From: Helicostylum pulchrum
Lineage: Eukaryota; Mucoromycota; Mucoromycetes; Mucorales; Mucoraceae
DNA: 64,000 nucleotides
Reading direction: 5' to 3'
NCBI GenBank assembly: GCA_025677825.1
Contig: JAIXMO010000019.1
Coordinates: forward strand, 372,001-436,000
The notes under the pieces were generated by a model. That model was not told where the DNA came from, did not search any database, and saw nothing but the letters and a program-made list of their open reading frames with translations. This document shows positions 36,500 to 46,976 of this stretch, in pieces. How positions within the stretch are numbered: position 1 is the stretch's first letter; each line of letters starts with the position of its first letter. The translations under genes and the position numbers were made by a program.

Positions 36500-36773
36500 A
36501 CGGTTGAAATTTTGCACTTGAGTTTTAGCGTGTGTGATAGTAGTAATATTTAAGATACGCATTAAGAAACAAAGAATTATACTAGAAACGACCAAAAGCG
36601 CGAGAATAAAAAAGTATTAACTTGTGGCGAAACTGTTTCATTTCATTTCTCCAATTCCCGATATTCTTCTTTGTTATTTTTAAGACTCAGAATACTTTTT
36701 TATTTTTTTCTAAATCAGAAAAAAACAACAAACCCTTTCCCTTTCCTTTCTTCTTTTTTTTTTAATATATACA

Positions 36774-37619
36774 ATGAAACTACTTTATATCACATTAACC
36801 TATATATCAATCACTTTTGCTTCAGAGTACGCACTTATAAATTGCTCTTGGCCTTGTCCAAATATATCGCACGGATGTATAGTATCTCCACAAGAAGCGC
36901 ATTGTGGCCAAAGAAGAGGAAACAGTTGGATCATAAATACTCCTCAAAAAGCACCGTATTACACAGGAGCATATATTTCTGTTCATTTACAACCGTGCCA
37001 ACCAGCACCTACTCCGTACCTACCACCCGCCACACTAGTAGACAACCGCACAGAACCGGGACAATCCATTATTCTATGGCCAATTGACAATATACGTCGA
37101 CCACACGACATATACCTAGGAAACTGTGGTCACGGATACTATTGTTCCTCAGCAGGTTCGGACTCATTATATCCTGTATGCAGACACCGTGTAAAAGAAA
37201 CCAGTAGCTGCGAGTCATCAAACCAGTGTACAACCAGTTTCTGTCATGAACATACGTGTCAATTAAATATAGACGGTAATATTACAGAGAAAAACGAACG
37301 ATGGAATAGGACACATGACCATAAAGACAGAACTGCGCAAATTCTTGCATCTGTGTTTGGGATAGTAGGTGGCATAGTGATGTTAGGCATTGCATTTATC
37401 GTGTATCGTAAACATAAATCAAAAAAAAAAGAAGAGACTGCTGTCTATTACAATACTCAAAATAATTCAGGTTTACCCTTACAGCAAGAACAGTTTGCTT
37501 CGGATTTTCAACACGATATAACTCAAAGTCAGTTACACGATATGGCTCAAAGTCAATTACATGTTCTTGAAAGACATAATTCTGTTTATTCAAAACCTCC
37601 TCCCTCTTACAAGCCTTAA
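36774..37619 (+). CDS. single-pass membrane glycoprotein with cytosolic PY motif
   Basis: Single exon, 281 residues, type I topology. Signal peptide MKLLYITLTYISITFAS; an ectodomain of about 165 residues with about 16 cysteines (for example CSWPCPNISHGC, CESSNQCTTSFCHEHTC) and several N-glycosylation sequons (NCS, NIS, NIT, NRT); one membrane segment (ILASVFGIVGGIVMLGIAFI) with a basic stop-transfer KHKSKKK; a cytosolic tail ending PPPSYKP. PPSY is a PPxY site for WW domains of Rsp5/Nedd4-type ubiquitin ligases. A short direct repeat (TQSQLHDMAQSQLHV) precedes it. The family is unknown; a sensor or adhesion role would fit the layout. Confidence 0.8.
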   Translation: MKLLYITLTYISITFASEYALINCSWPCPNISHGCIVSPQEAHCGQRRGNSWIINTPQKAPYYTGAYISVHLQPCQPAPTPYLPPATLVDNRTEPGQSIILWPIDNIRRPHDIYLGNCGHGYYCSSAGSDSLYPVCRHRVKETSSCESSNQCTTSFCHEHTCQLNIDGNITEKNERWNRTHDHKDRTAQILASVFGIVGGIVMLGIAFIVYRKHKSKKKEETAVYYNTQNNSGLPLQQEQFASDFQHDITQSQLHDMAQSQLHVLERHNSVYSKPPPSYKP

Positions 37620-37741
37620 TTTTTCTTTTTTCGTGTATACCCTAAAAAAAGCCAAATAAATTGATCTTACCTTGTTTGGTACTTTAATTATTTTTCCCCT
37701 CTCTTCTTTTTTTTTTACATATTTAATAAAAAAAAAAGAGA

Positions 37742-38242
37742 ATGAGTGGCCATGCGCGTAATTCTTCGGCTTATATCGAAGAAGAATTAGAACAAATAAG
37801 ACGATACGAAGACTTTAGTACAACAGGTACACACACACTCTAAAAAAAACACTTAAATTCCTGCAAGCCATAAACTTTTTTTTTTTTTGATAGATTGGGT
37901 GAAAGACGCTATTCTAGAAAGATACAGGCAATCATCTATACAACACTTGAATCACAATGACAAGTCGTGGCGGGCCTGGTGGCATTTGACTTTCGAAACT
38001 GCTGAATCGTGGATAGTGATTTTACTCGTGGGTAAAAAAAACAAACATAATGACAACATTAAGGGTTTTCTTTTGTGAACTAACATTTTTTCCTCCCTCA
38101 GGTGCTGCCATTGGACTTAATTCTGCCTTGATTGCAATTATTACTGACTGGTTATCAGATATTAAATTAGGGTATTGTTCTAACGCATGGTGGTTAAACC
38201 AAAAGTTTTGTTGTTGGGAAATAGAACAAGATGGTACATATA

Positions 38243-38278
<36 letters not shown>

Positions 38279-40712
38279 ACTTATCGCGCGTTTATGTGTA
38301 GGGGGATGTGATAATTGGACTTCTTGGAGTGAATTTATGTATTTAGGACCAAACATATATATTGTAAAATGGTTTATTTATGTCGTTTGGGCTGTAAGTA
38401 CCTCTCTTTCTTTTTTGATCTGGAAAAAAAAAAAACTTAAAAATATTCTGGTAGACCTTGTTTGCAACAACGTGTGCCTACCTGGTAAAAATGCTTGCTC
38501 CGTATGCCGCTGGGTCTGGTATTTCCGAAATCAAGTGTATCATTGGTAAATTACAACATATAAAACAAACCCATTGAGATACTAACATACAAAATAAAAT
38601 TAGCTGGATTCGTGATGAAGGGATTTTTAGGTGGTTGGACATTAGTCATGAAAAGTGTAGGCTTGGTAAGAACCCCGAAAAAAAAAATATATAATATTTT
38701 TTTTGTGTATCGTTGTACCTGAAACTTTATATATACTTTACAAAATTAGACGATGGCAGTTGCTTCTAACCTTTCAATTGGTAAAGAGGGGCCCTCAGTG
38801 CATATGGCATGTTGTGTCGGCAACGTTATTTCACGATGTTTTAAAAAGTTTCGAACCAGTAAAGCAGAGATGAAAGAGATCCTGACAGCGTCGAGTGCAG
38901 CGGGTGTAGCGGTTGCGTTTGGCTCACCTATTGGAGGCGTGTTGTTTGCATTAGAAGAAATGAGTACTACATTTCCCAACAGAACCATGTGGAAAAGTTT
39001 CTTTTGTGCTATGATTGCTACTATTGTATTGCAAGCCATGAATCCGTTCCGTACAGGTAAACTTGTTATGTTTCAAGTAAGTTATGATCGTGATTGGCAT
39101 TTCTTTGAGTACTTGTTTGTACTGGTAATTGGATTATTTGGTGTAAGTTGAAAGAAGAATTTTTTTTTTGGGGTTTCAGTTTAATTTATTTTAAGTAGGG
39201 TTTATATGGTGCGCTCGTAATCAAGTTTAATTTGATCGTGGCTCAATTTAGAAAAAACGTTTTAAAGAATCATCCAATTACTGAAACCGCTGTACTTGCT
39301 TTTGTTACCGCTGTCATTGCCTATCCCAATGTATTTTTACGTATCGATATGACGGAAATTATGGGTATTTTGTTTAGAGAATGTGAAGGAGCAGGTACCG
39401 AGAATTACCATGGACTTTGCGAGTAAGTAAGAGAAAGAGATATAATACACGAGGGTAAAAAAAAAATAACACGCGTTTTGTTATATTAGTGCAAGCGAAA
39501 CAGGTCGCATGGTTGCATTATTATTTGTTGCTACGGTATTACGATGCCTTGGTACAATTATGACTTACGGAGCCCGTGTACCTTGTGGTATATTTGTTCC
39601 CTCCATGGCCATCGGAGCCACATTTGGAAGAATGATTGGATTACTAGTAAAATCTTGGCAAGAATCAGATCCTGAATTCTTTTTGTTCGCCTCCTGTCGA
39701 CCCGACATGCCATGTATCACACCTGGCACATATGCATTTTTAGGCGCAGCCGCTGCACTCTGCGGAGTAATGCGAATTACAGTTTCTGTTGTAGTCATTA
39801 TGTTTGAACTGACAGGCCAGATTACATATATTCTGCCTACCATGATTGCATTAATGATTACGCGTGCTGTAGCTGACTGGTTTGGTACGGGGGGTATTGC
39901 CGATCGTTATATTCGGTTAAATGGATATCCTATCCTCGACAACGACGAACAAGTATTTGGTGTACCTGTGTCTCATGTGATGCAGGAAAATATGACGGTG
40001 ATGACAGCCACCGGTATGACATATCGAAAGATTGAAACCATCTTGGAAAATACAAACTTTCAAGGGTTCCCGGTAGTAGAAGACTTACGGTCCATGATTT
40101 TAATTGGGTATATTGGAAGGTCAGAATTAAGGTACTTGATTGAAAAGGCTCGCGTTAATAAAAAGGCACACGATGAAACGATTTGCCGATTTACACCAGA
40201 TGGTGATGAACCTGAAATACTTACAAGTACGGAAATTGTGGATGAAGCGGATCAACCGGATTTAAGAGGATCTGCGGATAGTTTGGATTTTGGTGCTTAT
40301 ATGGATCAAACCCCAATTACTGTTCATCCTAAATTATATCTTGAAACTGTCATGGATATGTTTAAACAATTAGGGTACAGAAAAAAAGAGCTATTATTAT
40401 TAAGAAGAAGAGATAAACTAAAAACTTTTTTATTTATTTTTTTGATGTTGTAGTCCAAGAGTGGTTCTTTTAGAAGAAAAGGGTAAATTACGAGGATTAG
40501 TGACAGTCAAGGATGTACTGAAATACACTGCGCGTATTGAAAGTGTAGACTCGCCATCGACACCACATTATTCCAGAGAATGCGGTGGTATCCTTGATAA
40601 ATTTTCTTCTTGGTTGAATAAACGAGAACAGACTTATACACAGTTACAAAACAGAAGTTCAATAGATGTCAATCGTAATAGTGAATTTCATGAAATGGAT
40701 GATAGATTGTAA
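37742..40712 (+). CDS. GEF1: CLC-type chloride/proton exchanger (Gef1-like)
   Basis: Ten exons (37742-37826, 37894-38031, 38102-38233, 38302-38393, 38455-38545, 38604-38665, 38750-39142, 39199-39422, 39490-40374, 40454-40712) give 786 residues. Selectivity motifs: GSGISEIK, GKEGPSVH with the gating glutamate, and later GARVPCGIFVPSMAIGA. LEEMSTTFPNRTMW contains the glutamate that acts as the internal proton site in CLC exchangers, so coupled Cl-/H+ exchange in an endomembrane is more likely than a channel. The C-terminus has two CBS domains (VSHVMQENMTV..., then TVHPKLYLETVMD to GLVTVKDVLKY). The third intron contains an A run of about 30. GEF1 is the yeast relative; the exact paralogue is uncertain. 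Confidence 0.93.
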
Positions 40713-40764
40713 TAATAATAATAAAAAAAAAAAAATACGTTATACGTGTATATATAATATATAT

Positions 40765-41530
40765 TTAAGGGCTTTCATCGGGCACTACTGCTTCCACTAC
40801 TGCTTCCACTTTTTTTGTTGGTTTGTATCCTAATGCTACAAAAAACCCTTCCGTAGATTGCTTTCTGGACGCATCGGGTTTTTCCGTCTTCACTTTTGCA
40901 AACATGGTTTTCAATTTTCGTTTGAATTCAAACTCTGTGCCACCCATCAAAAACTAAGTAAAAAAGAGAGGATTAGTTACTCATTTTTCTTTTTTTTTAA
41001 AAAAAAAAACTCCTCCTTTTATATATATAATATACCTTTGCAACAAAAGAACCTCCAGGTTGTAATACCTTTTGAGCAAACGTAAGTGCCGATTCACATA
41101 ACTCCATTGACCTTGCATGATCAGCTGTATGATTACCCGAGAAAGAAGGTGCCATATCCGAGCACACTAAATCCACCTGTCTTCCGTCCAAAATATCTCG
41201 AATAGCATTTTGAGTGTTTATTCTCATAAAGTTTCCTTTAATCAGATGAGCATTAGGGACAGGATCAACTGGTAACAAATCAACACCAATCACAAGGCCC
41301 TTTTCCGAGGTAAGCTCGGCGGCAACTTGCGTCCATCCACCAGGGGCAGCTCCACAATCAACAACTACATCACTGCGACGAATAAGACGGTACTTTTGAT
41401 TGATTTGAAGTAACTTGAACGCACTGCGAGCTCGGTACTGATTTGATTTGGCTAATTTACAGTACGGATCTTTGGCTTGGCGAGACATCCATTGCTTGGA
41501 AGAAGTTGAATATAATCTAAAGAATATCAT
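40765..41530 (-). CDS. MRM2: mitochondrial rRNA 2'-O-methyltransferase Mrm2 (FtsJ/RrmJ family)
   Basis: SAM-dependent enzyme methylating a uridine ribose of the mitochondrial large rRNA. Two exons (41530-41036, 40953-40765) give 227 residues. The N-terminus MIFFRLYSTSSKQWMSRQA is a likely presequence. Motif I is VVDCGAAPGGWTQVA. The K-D-K-E catalytic set is present: Lys in RSAFKL, Asp in CSDMAPS, Lys in SFVAK, Glu in STEGFF. The tail is short and acidic-basic mixed. Convergent with the CLC gene, about 50 bp between stops. Confidence 0.92.
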
Positions 41531-41657
41531 CGTGTGTGGTTATACAGTTGAATTTATGTTGTCAGGTTGTTGCAAAGTGTCGTGTAAGTTTAACAACAAA
41601 GAAAGAAGTTAAATAGAGTTTTTTTTTCTCTCTCTCTTCGTGAAAACCCTGAAAATA

Positions 41658-41822
41658 AGGGCAGTCTTAAAACACCCAAAAAAAACATGACTTCTTTTAA
41701 AGCGTAGAAAGACATTCCAATTTCACTCGACTAGGAGCTGGTGGCTATAGGTAGAGTTACAGCTGGTGCGCTGTGGCATGTCTCAGTTTAATATCGTATT
41801 GAGAGTTGATATAAATTTAAGG
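41658..41822 (-). mobile_element. second Fanzor 3'-end fragment
   Basis: On the minus strand this matches the end of the relic at 1700-1874: CAACTCTCAATACGATATTA, then GCGCACCAGCTGTAAC, TCCTAGTCGAG, TTGGAATGTCTTTCTACGCT and GACTGCCCTT. The C-terminal catalytic codons are missing, so only the terminal, presumably RNA-encoding, part is left. The hairpin arms are 41758-41763 and 41744-41749 (5' and 3' on the minus strand). It lies about 130 bp upstream of MRM2 and next to the nuclease-like gene fragment. Confidence 0.65.
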
Positions 41823-41939
41823 TTTTGTCTCCTTCTAATCCAGACGCACCTTACGAGGTATTACTGCCGCGTAAGTCATAAATAGCAGCGATAAAACTGA
41901 AGCAAGTTCTATAAGTTGTAATCATGTTAAAAACTATTT

Positions 41940-42165
41940 TTTTTTAAAAGTGTTTAGTATGTGAAAACTCCTCTTTATTAGCCATCAAGAACAAAAAAAC
42001 CAATTGGAGAGTACGAACTTTTTACAATGTGTTTTGAATCCTATCTTGTCCTCTTTACTATCTGATCCTGACAGAAATGTTCTATTACAATGGTCAAATA
42101 TTACAAGTGGTGAAAGTGGAAACTTGCGTCCTGACACTACTATTTCTAAGATACTATTCCTGCAC
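41940..42165 (+). pseudogene. truncated inverted copy of the PD-(D/E)XK-like gene
   Basis: Reads as a fragment of the protein encoded at 43713-45224 on the other strand: residues corresponding to IGEYELFTM, ILSSLLSDPDRNVLLQWSN and LRPDTTISK. Nucleotide identity by eye is around 90 percent over about 190 bases (matching 44173-44360). It begins and ends abruptly, has a frameshift after ELFTM, and the copy has PDT where the full gene has PDA. The repeat at 42240 starts soon after its end. Confidence 0.75.
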
Positions 42166-42239
42166 ACAACTATCTTTTTAAAAATAAAAACACTTCGTTA
42201 GATTTTGGGTACGAGTTTTATTTACACGCTCAGAAAAGA

Positions 42240-42735
42240 AAGCGTGGTGTATTACTTTTCACGTATCTTTATAAAAAAAAACGAGCCCATATATGTTTGT
42301 ACGGTATTGTAGTCGGGTGGAGTACATTCGAGCAGGAAGTGCTCTTATGTAAAGCGGTTGCTTTGAAGCGTATCCGCTTGTGAGGGTATAAAGAAAACAA
42401 AAAAACTAAAGAAAAAAGTAATAAAATTATATAAGATATAAGATATAAGATATAAGATATAAGATATAAGATATAAGATATAAGATATAAGATATAAGAT
42501 ATAAGATATAAGATATAAGCTCGTTTAAAAGGTGAACATATTTATAAAATACTTACTGGTATACATAGTTAATAAAAAGGAAAAAGAGAAAGAAAGTGGT
42601 TAATCTAAATAAAATAAAAATATATATTAAATAGTAGTTGGGGGTTGGCTTATTTTCTAATGTGATATATTTAATCGTTTTTACACACCTAGATGTCTAC
42701 AATTTGTTGTTACAACACCAAAAATACCGTTTAAA
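42240..42735. repeat. dispersed repeat, copy 2, with 7-bp satellite
   Basis: Same ordered blocks as 22980-23370. Its simple-repeat slot is filled by about 12-13 perfect head-to-tail copies of ATAAGAT (about 42431-42518). The right end reads TTATTTTCTAATGTGATATA as in copy 1. Confidence 0.75.
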
Positions 42736-43712
42736 CTTGTTTCAAGCAAGAAGCCAAAAAAAAAAACGCTGTTTTATATATAAATGCCTCAGATAAAACC
42801 TACTTTCTATTACATTTAAACAAAAACTTATTATACTTAATTATAAATATTTTCAATTTCAATAGACCAGGTAAAAAAAATTTCAGCAACATGCTAATAC
42901 TTTTTAAAATACACATAAGCTAATATGAAAACAGTTCAAGTCATCCAATTTGCTCTTATAATCGGTTTATTATTTGGGATTATATACTTTTACGACCATT
43001 ATTATGTCGCTTTAACATCTGAAAAACTGCAAAAATGGCTCAACCCCAACTACTGGCGGTCTGTAAAAAATGCGATCTTTGGGTTCTTAAGTATCCCTGT
43101 ATGCACCATATTTTACAGGAAAATAATAGACTTATTTATTTAAATATATACTGTCTTTTTGCTATTTTTTTTTTATATTATGCATTATATAAAAAGTCAC
43201 TTTGACAGTGGATATGAATGGAAGTCGTAAAAGTAATTTTTTTTTATTCATACATGCCCAAAAAGCTGTTTCATACACAACAACAACAAAAAGAGGGAGG
43301 TCAAGTCGCCTCGTATATTTTTATACATCGTATCATTACTTTTAATGGTGGATATATATAGGAACTTTGGATATTCATACAAATAGGTAAGTGTGGGGTG
43401 TCGCAGTCGCTAAAACAAAAAATAAACAGAGCAAGTGGATATTCGCATTTTCGGTTTTTACCTTATCATGGGTAAGGATCCAATTCATTCATCGACTTAA
43501 AAAAAAATTGCAACCATTCCACATACATAATGATCAATAATCAAATACACACATAAGCTTTTTTATTTCTTTCAGTCTACTAGTGTATGAAGATAATTTA
43601 CGTTTTTATTAGCTATATACAATTATTTTTCCTATTCATATTACTAGCAATTGATATATTTATTGTATTTTAAGAAAATAAAAGAAAGAAAGAAAGTGGT
43701 ACTTATTACTTC
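42736..43712. other. AT-rich stretch holding a small open frame
   Basis: Apart from the 72-codon frame listed separately, this holds only A/T tracts and no recognisable feature; the right end is the 3' flank of the nuclease-like gene. Confidence 0.5.
42925..43143 (+). CDS. possible small membrane protein, 72 residues
   Basis: ATG-to-stop frame with two hydrophobic stretches (IQFALIIGLLFGIIYFY at the N-terminus and IFGFLSIPVCTIFY near the C-terminus) around a charged middle (SEKLQKWLNPNYWRSVKN). It resembles small organelle or ER membrane subunits in shape only. No splice sites are needed. No family recognised, and AT-rich DNA often gives hydrophobic frames by chance, so confidence is low. 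Confidence 0.4.
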   Translation: MKTVQVIQFALIIGLLFGIIYFYDHYYVALTSEKLQKWLNPNYWRSVKNAIFGFLSIPVCTIFYRKIIDLFI

Positions 43713-45224
43713 TTATTCAAAGCGCAAAGAGCAATAGCGATGTCGGTTCTTGGATGAATCAATCAGCGAATAAATACCAGGATGTGTAGGGCGTCGTTTC
43801 GCCTCCCAAGATTCACTATCACTCAAAGGACGACACAGACGCCAAAATGCTTCGCTAATCATTAATAAAGTACGGATATTCTTCAAGTTGACAAAAGAAA
43901 CCAATTCTTCCAATGAACGAGGAAACGTGAGGTCACCAATCTCCTGCATAATATACATCCCATCGTGTCGTAATCTTGTCAAGAAAAAAGTAACATGAAA
44001 TCCATGGATTTGGAAGGTCAGAGCAGCTTGTAGTTTGTTAATATCTATTGTATCTTTAGAAAATACTCCTAAACGCAAAAGGTCATGGCATAAAGCATGG
44101 TTATCGGTAGAGGTATACGCTACTTTGACTTCTCCAAACCCAAAGCTAGGTCCGAAATCGCGCTGGTGTATCTTTGAAATAGTAGCGTCAGGACGCAAGC
44201 TTCCACTTTCTTCGCTTGTAATATTTGACCATCGTAATAGAACATTTCTTTCAGGATCAGATAATAAAGAAGACAAGATAGGGTCAAAATACATTGTAAA
44301 AAGTTCGTACTCTCCAATGGAATTTTTGGTCTTGATAGCTAACAAAGGGAGTTTTCTCATAGCAGCAACAATACCTCGTAGCAAAGATTTTTGCGGTGAG
44401 GTCAATCCCCTACCGAGAAGCAATATATCAATCTCCAAGTCATCCTTAGATTTAATGTTTTTATCCATATCGTTCATAAGACGAGTAAGTCTAATATACA
44501 CATCATCAGATATATCTTGTTCGAAGTCTATACATTCCAACAACATTTGTTTATTCAGGCCAACAAGGATATCTTCAGAAAATATATCGATATAAAGTGG
44601 GCTGTGTTGACTGGTGCATAAAAGAAGGATGTTTGATAACGACAAAAGCTCATGTATAGAAGATTCAATAAATAGCAATCGATTATTAATAGTCATTCTT
44701 ATCACGGTTTTTTGAAGTTTTGTAAATAAATCAGCGATATTAGTATCTTGGAACATCCATGGAATCAAACGCGTATTATTTTCAGTATTCTCAGTATTTG
44801 TAGCTATAGCGAAAACAAGTTCACCAGTATCAGTTTGATGGTCTTCTTCTGTAGCCCTTTCATCTTGTACAGTACCAATTTGATTGCCCTCTTCTACACC
44901 AAGTCTCTCTACTGCACCAATGGCAGCCACGCGTATTCTTGCTTCCGCTGATTCTCGTGCTAGTACTTGGTTTCTATTATCCCAGTAGGAACGTTCTCTT
45001 TGACTTTTTTGCCACTCTTTGAATTGTTCGAGCAAACTATTGAAATTAGGAACGCGTGACTTGAAACACTTTGTTCTCAAAATAGCGGAATATCTTTTGT
45101 TTGCTGAAGATTTGTCGCCATAATTAAAGTTTTCAATAAAGTTTTCAATAGATAAAGTATTAGCGTTACTAATACACCATTCTAGATCAGAACCCGAAAT
45201 TTTCTGTTTCTTGTGGGAGCTCAT
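43713..45224 (-). CDS. PD-(D/E)XK nuclease-like protein of an apparently multicopy lineage-specific family
   Basis: Single exon, 503 residues, no signal or membrane segment. The C-terminal half has LRPDATIS, then about 15 residues, then FGFGEVKVA: a PD ... ExK arrangement as in PD-(D/E)XK phosphodiesterases, with a preceding acidic helix (LLSDPERNVLLRW). After it, ALCHDLLRLGVFSKDTID and LTFQIHGFHVTFFLTRLRHD continue as helix then strands. The N-terminal 110 residues are basic with coiled-coil character (KEWQKSQRERSYWDNRN). It is intronless in an intron-rich region, lies between repeats, and has a broken inverted copy at 41940-42165, all of which suit a mobile or expanding family. Nuclease activity is inferred from the motif only. 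Confidence 0.7.
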   Translation of the reverse strand: MSSHKKQKISGSDLEWCISNANTLSIENFIENFNYGDKSSANKRYSAILRTKCFKSRVPNFNSLLEQFKEWQKSQRERSYWDNRNQVLARESAEARIRVAAIGAVERLGVEEGNQIGTVQDERATEEDHQTDTGELVFAIATNTENTENNTRLIPWMFQDTNIADLFTKLQKTVIRMTINNRLLFIESSIHELLSLSNILLLCTSQHSPLYIDIFSEDILVGLNKQMLLECIDFEQDISDDVYIRLTRLMNDMDKNIKSKDDLEIDILLLGRGLTSPQKSLLRGIVAAMRKLPLLAIKTKNSIGEYELFTMYFDPILSSLLSDPERNVLLRWSNITSEESGSLRPDATISKIHQRDFGPSFGFGEVKVAYTSTDNHALCHDLLRLGVFSKDTIDINKLQAALTFQIHGFHVTFFLTRLRHDGMYIMQEIGDLTFPRSLEELVSFVNLKNIRTLLMISEAFWRLCRPLSDSESWEAKRRPTHPGIYSLIDSSKNRHRYCSLRFE

Positions 45225-46202
45225 TTTATATAAGGAAAAATAAAAATAAAAAGGAGGAGGAAGAAGAAAAATAAAAAGGAGGAGGAAGAAAAAAAAAATA
45301 TAAAAAATGTCGTGTGGGAATAATGATATGTTATATCAACAGTAGCTCTTTTAACCTGGGCGTCATCGTAACCAAATAACTTCATATGACAAGTTGGTAT
45401 CTGACCGGGCAACAACATACCCTGTGAACTTCATTTTTGGACTTATGCGACCATTTAAGGTTGTTCTCAAGCTGCCTGTAAAGGCTGTAATCGTCTTTTT
45501 GCTCTACATGCCACCATTACCATAAATATCATTTAATTTTTTTAATTATCGAAAAAGTAAATGTATAACGTTACAAATCTTCCATTTTTATTATTATTCC
45601 ATATTAGTGATTTATTTTACAACCTGCACAGGCCGCTTGAAAACAACCGAAGACTTGTGAATATTTTTTGATAACTCTTTTATTTAACTGTAGCACAGCC
45701 ATTGGGGATGCTTTAAAAGGTTAATTTTTTTAATGTTAATACAATCAAAGCGCTGGGTCCCATTAAGGATGCTTGGGTTATTCTTAGTATGACAATTAAA
45801 CACGAAGACCCCCAAATGATAATAGAAAAAAGAGCGGTCATTTAGTAGCCAGTGCGCCTCGCTGTTATCAACTAGTTATTTAAGACATTGTGTACCAGCA
45901 TGTTCGTCTTGTCTACAACGCCACCATTAGGATATAAGTCAACTGAAAGTTCAAACCTTCACCAATAACAAAGTAGTTGAGTAAAGTGTAGGGGGTTTTT
46001 TTTTCTTCTTTTTTTACCTGGTTTGTTAAATTTAAATATGAATACACAACCAATATTTCTGTTTTTAATACCTCAACATAATTTTGACTATCAAATAATC
46101 AATTGTATCCTATCAGATATACATATATCAATAATACAGATTTTTGAAGTATTCTTAATTCTCTAACAGTAAACGTTTGTAGCTAGCCCAATTTCACTTT
46201 GT
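45225..46202. other. gene-poor region upstream of the nuclease-like gene
   Basis: Contains a short direct repeat of AATAAAAAGGAGGAGGAAGA (45245-45290) in the 5' flank of the nuclease-like gene. No gene seen. Confidence 0.5.
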
Positions 46203-46976
46203 CCTGCAGAAGAACCATCTCCCCAGCTAGCCAGTCGGTTGAGTGTATGGTGACAATTATATAACAGGTTTCCGCCCTGGTAGGAGCATTCACAAGACAA
46301 TATTGTTCACCCATCTTCTGTATTCATAATAGCTACTATAACCCTAGGATACCTCTCTCGTCACGTCCATATTCAACAACTACAAAAATTTGCTACAACT
46401 TAGTCAGTGAGTGTAAACTTTCCAAATACTTTTTAATACTTTCCTTTTTGTTTTTACGCAAGCAAAACAACACAACAAAGACTAGCCCAGGTAAATCTAC
46501 CAGTTAATACCCTTTAAGATTGTTACAGTTATTTAAGAAGTTTCTGGCTAGGCAACTATAAATAACTGCAACTGATCTGCTTGACCCTTGTGCCTGCAGA
46601 AGAACCATCTCCCCAGCTAGCCAGTCGGTTGAGTGTATGGTGACAATTATATAACAGGTTTCCGCCCTGGTAGGAGCATTCACAAGACAATATTGTTCAC
46701 CCATCTTCTGTATTCATAGTAGCTACTGTAACCCTAGGATACCTCTCTCGTCACGTCCATATTCAACAACTACAAAAATTTGCTACAACTTAGTCAGTGA
46801 GTGTAAACTTTCCAAATGCTTTTTAATACTTTACTTTTTGTTTTTACGCAAGCAAAACAATACAACAAAGACTAGCCCAGGTAAATCTACCAGTTAATAC
46901 CCTTTAAGATTGTTACAGTTATTTAAGAAGTTTCTGGCTAGGCAACTATAAATAACTGCAACTGATCTGCTATGCC
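46203..46976 (+). repeat. 390-bp tandem direct duplication
   Basis: Two nearly identical head-to-tail copies, 46203-46592 and 46593-46976, starting CCTGCAGAAGAACCATCTCC and ending near CAACTGATCTGC. Only a handful of substitutions separate them (for example CATAATAGCTACTATAACC against CATAGTAGCTACTGTAACC). Each copy contains CTATAAATAA near its right end, a possible TATA box. No long open frame. Strand is arbitrary. Confidence 0.9.

Noticed and set aside
38187..38549. 120-codon frame within the CLC gene
   Set aside because: Reads through a poly-A intron; the exons on each side belong to the CLC protein in other phases.
46203..46976. LTR retrotransposon with paired LTRs
   Set aside because: The two 390-bp copies abut directly with no internal region, and no TG...CA ends or primer-binding site could be recognised.
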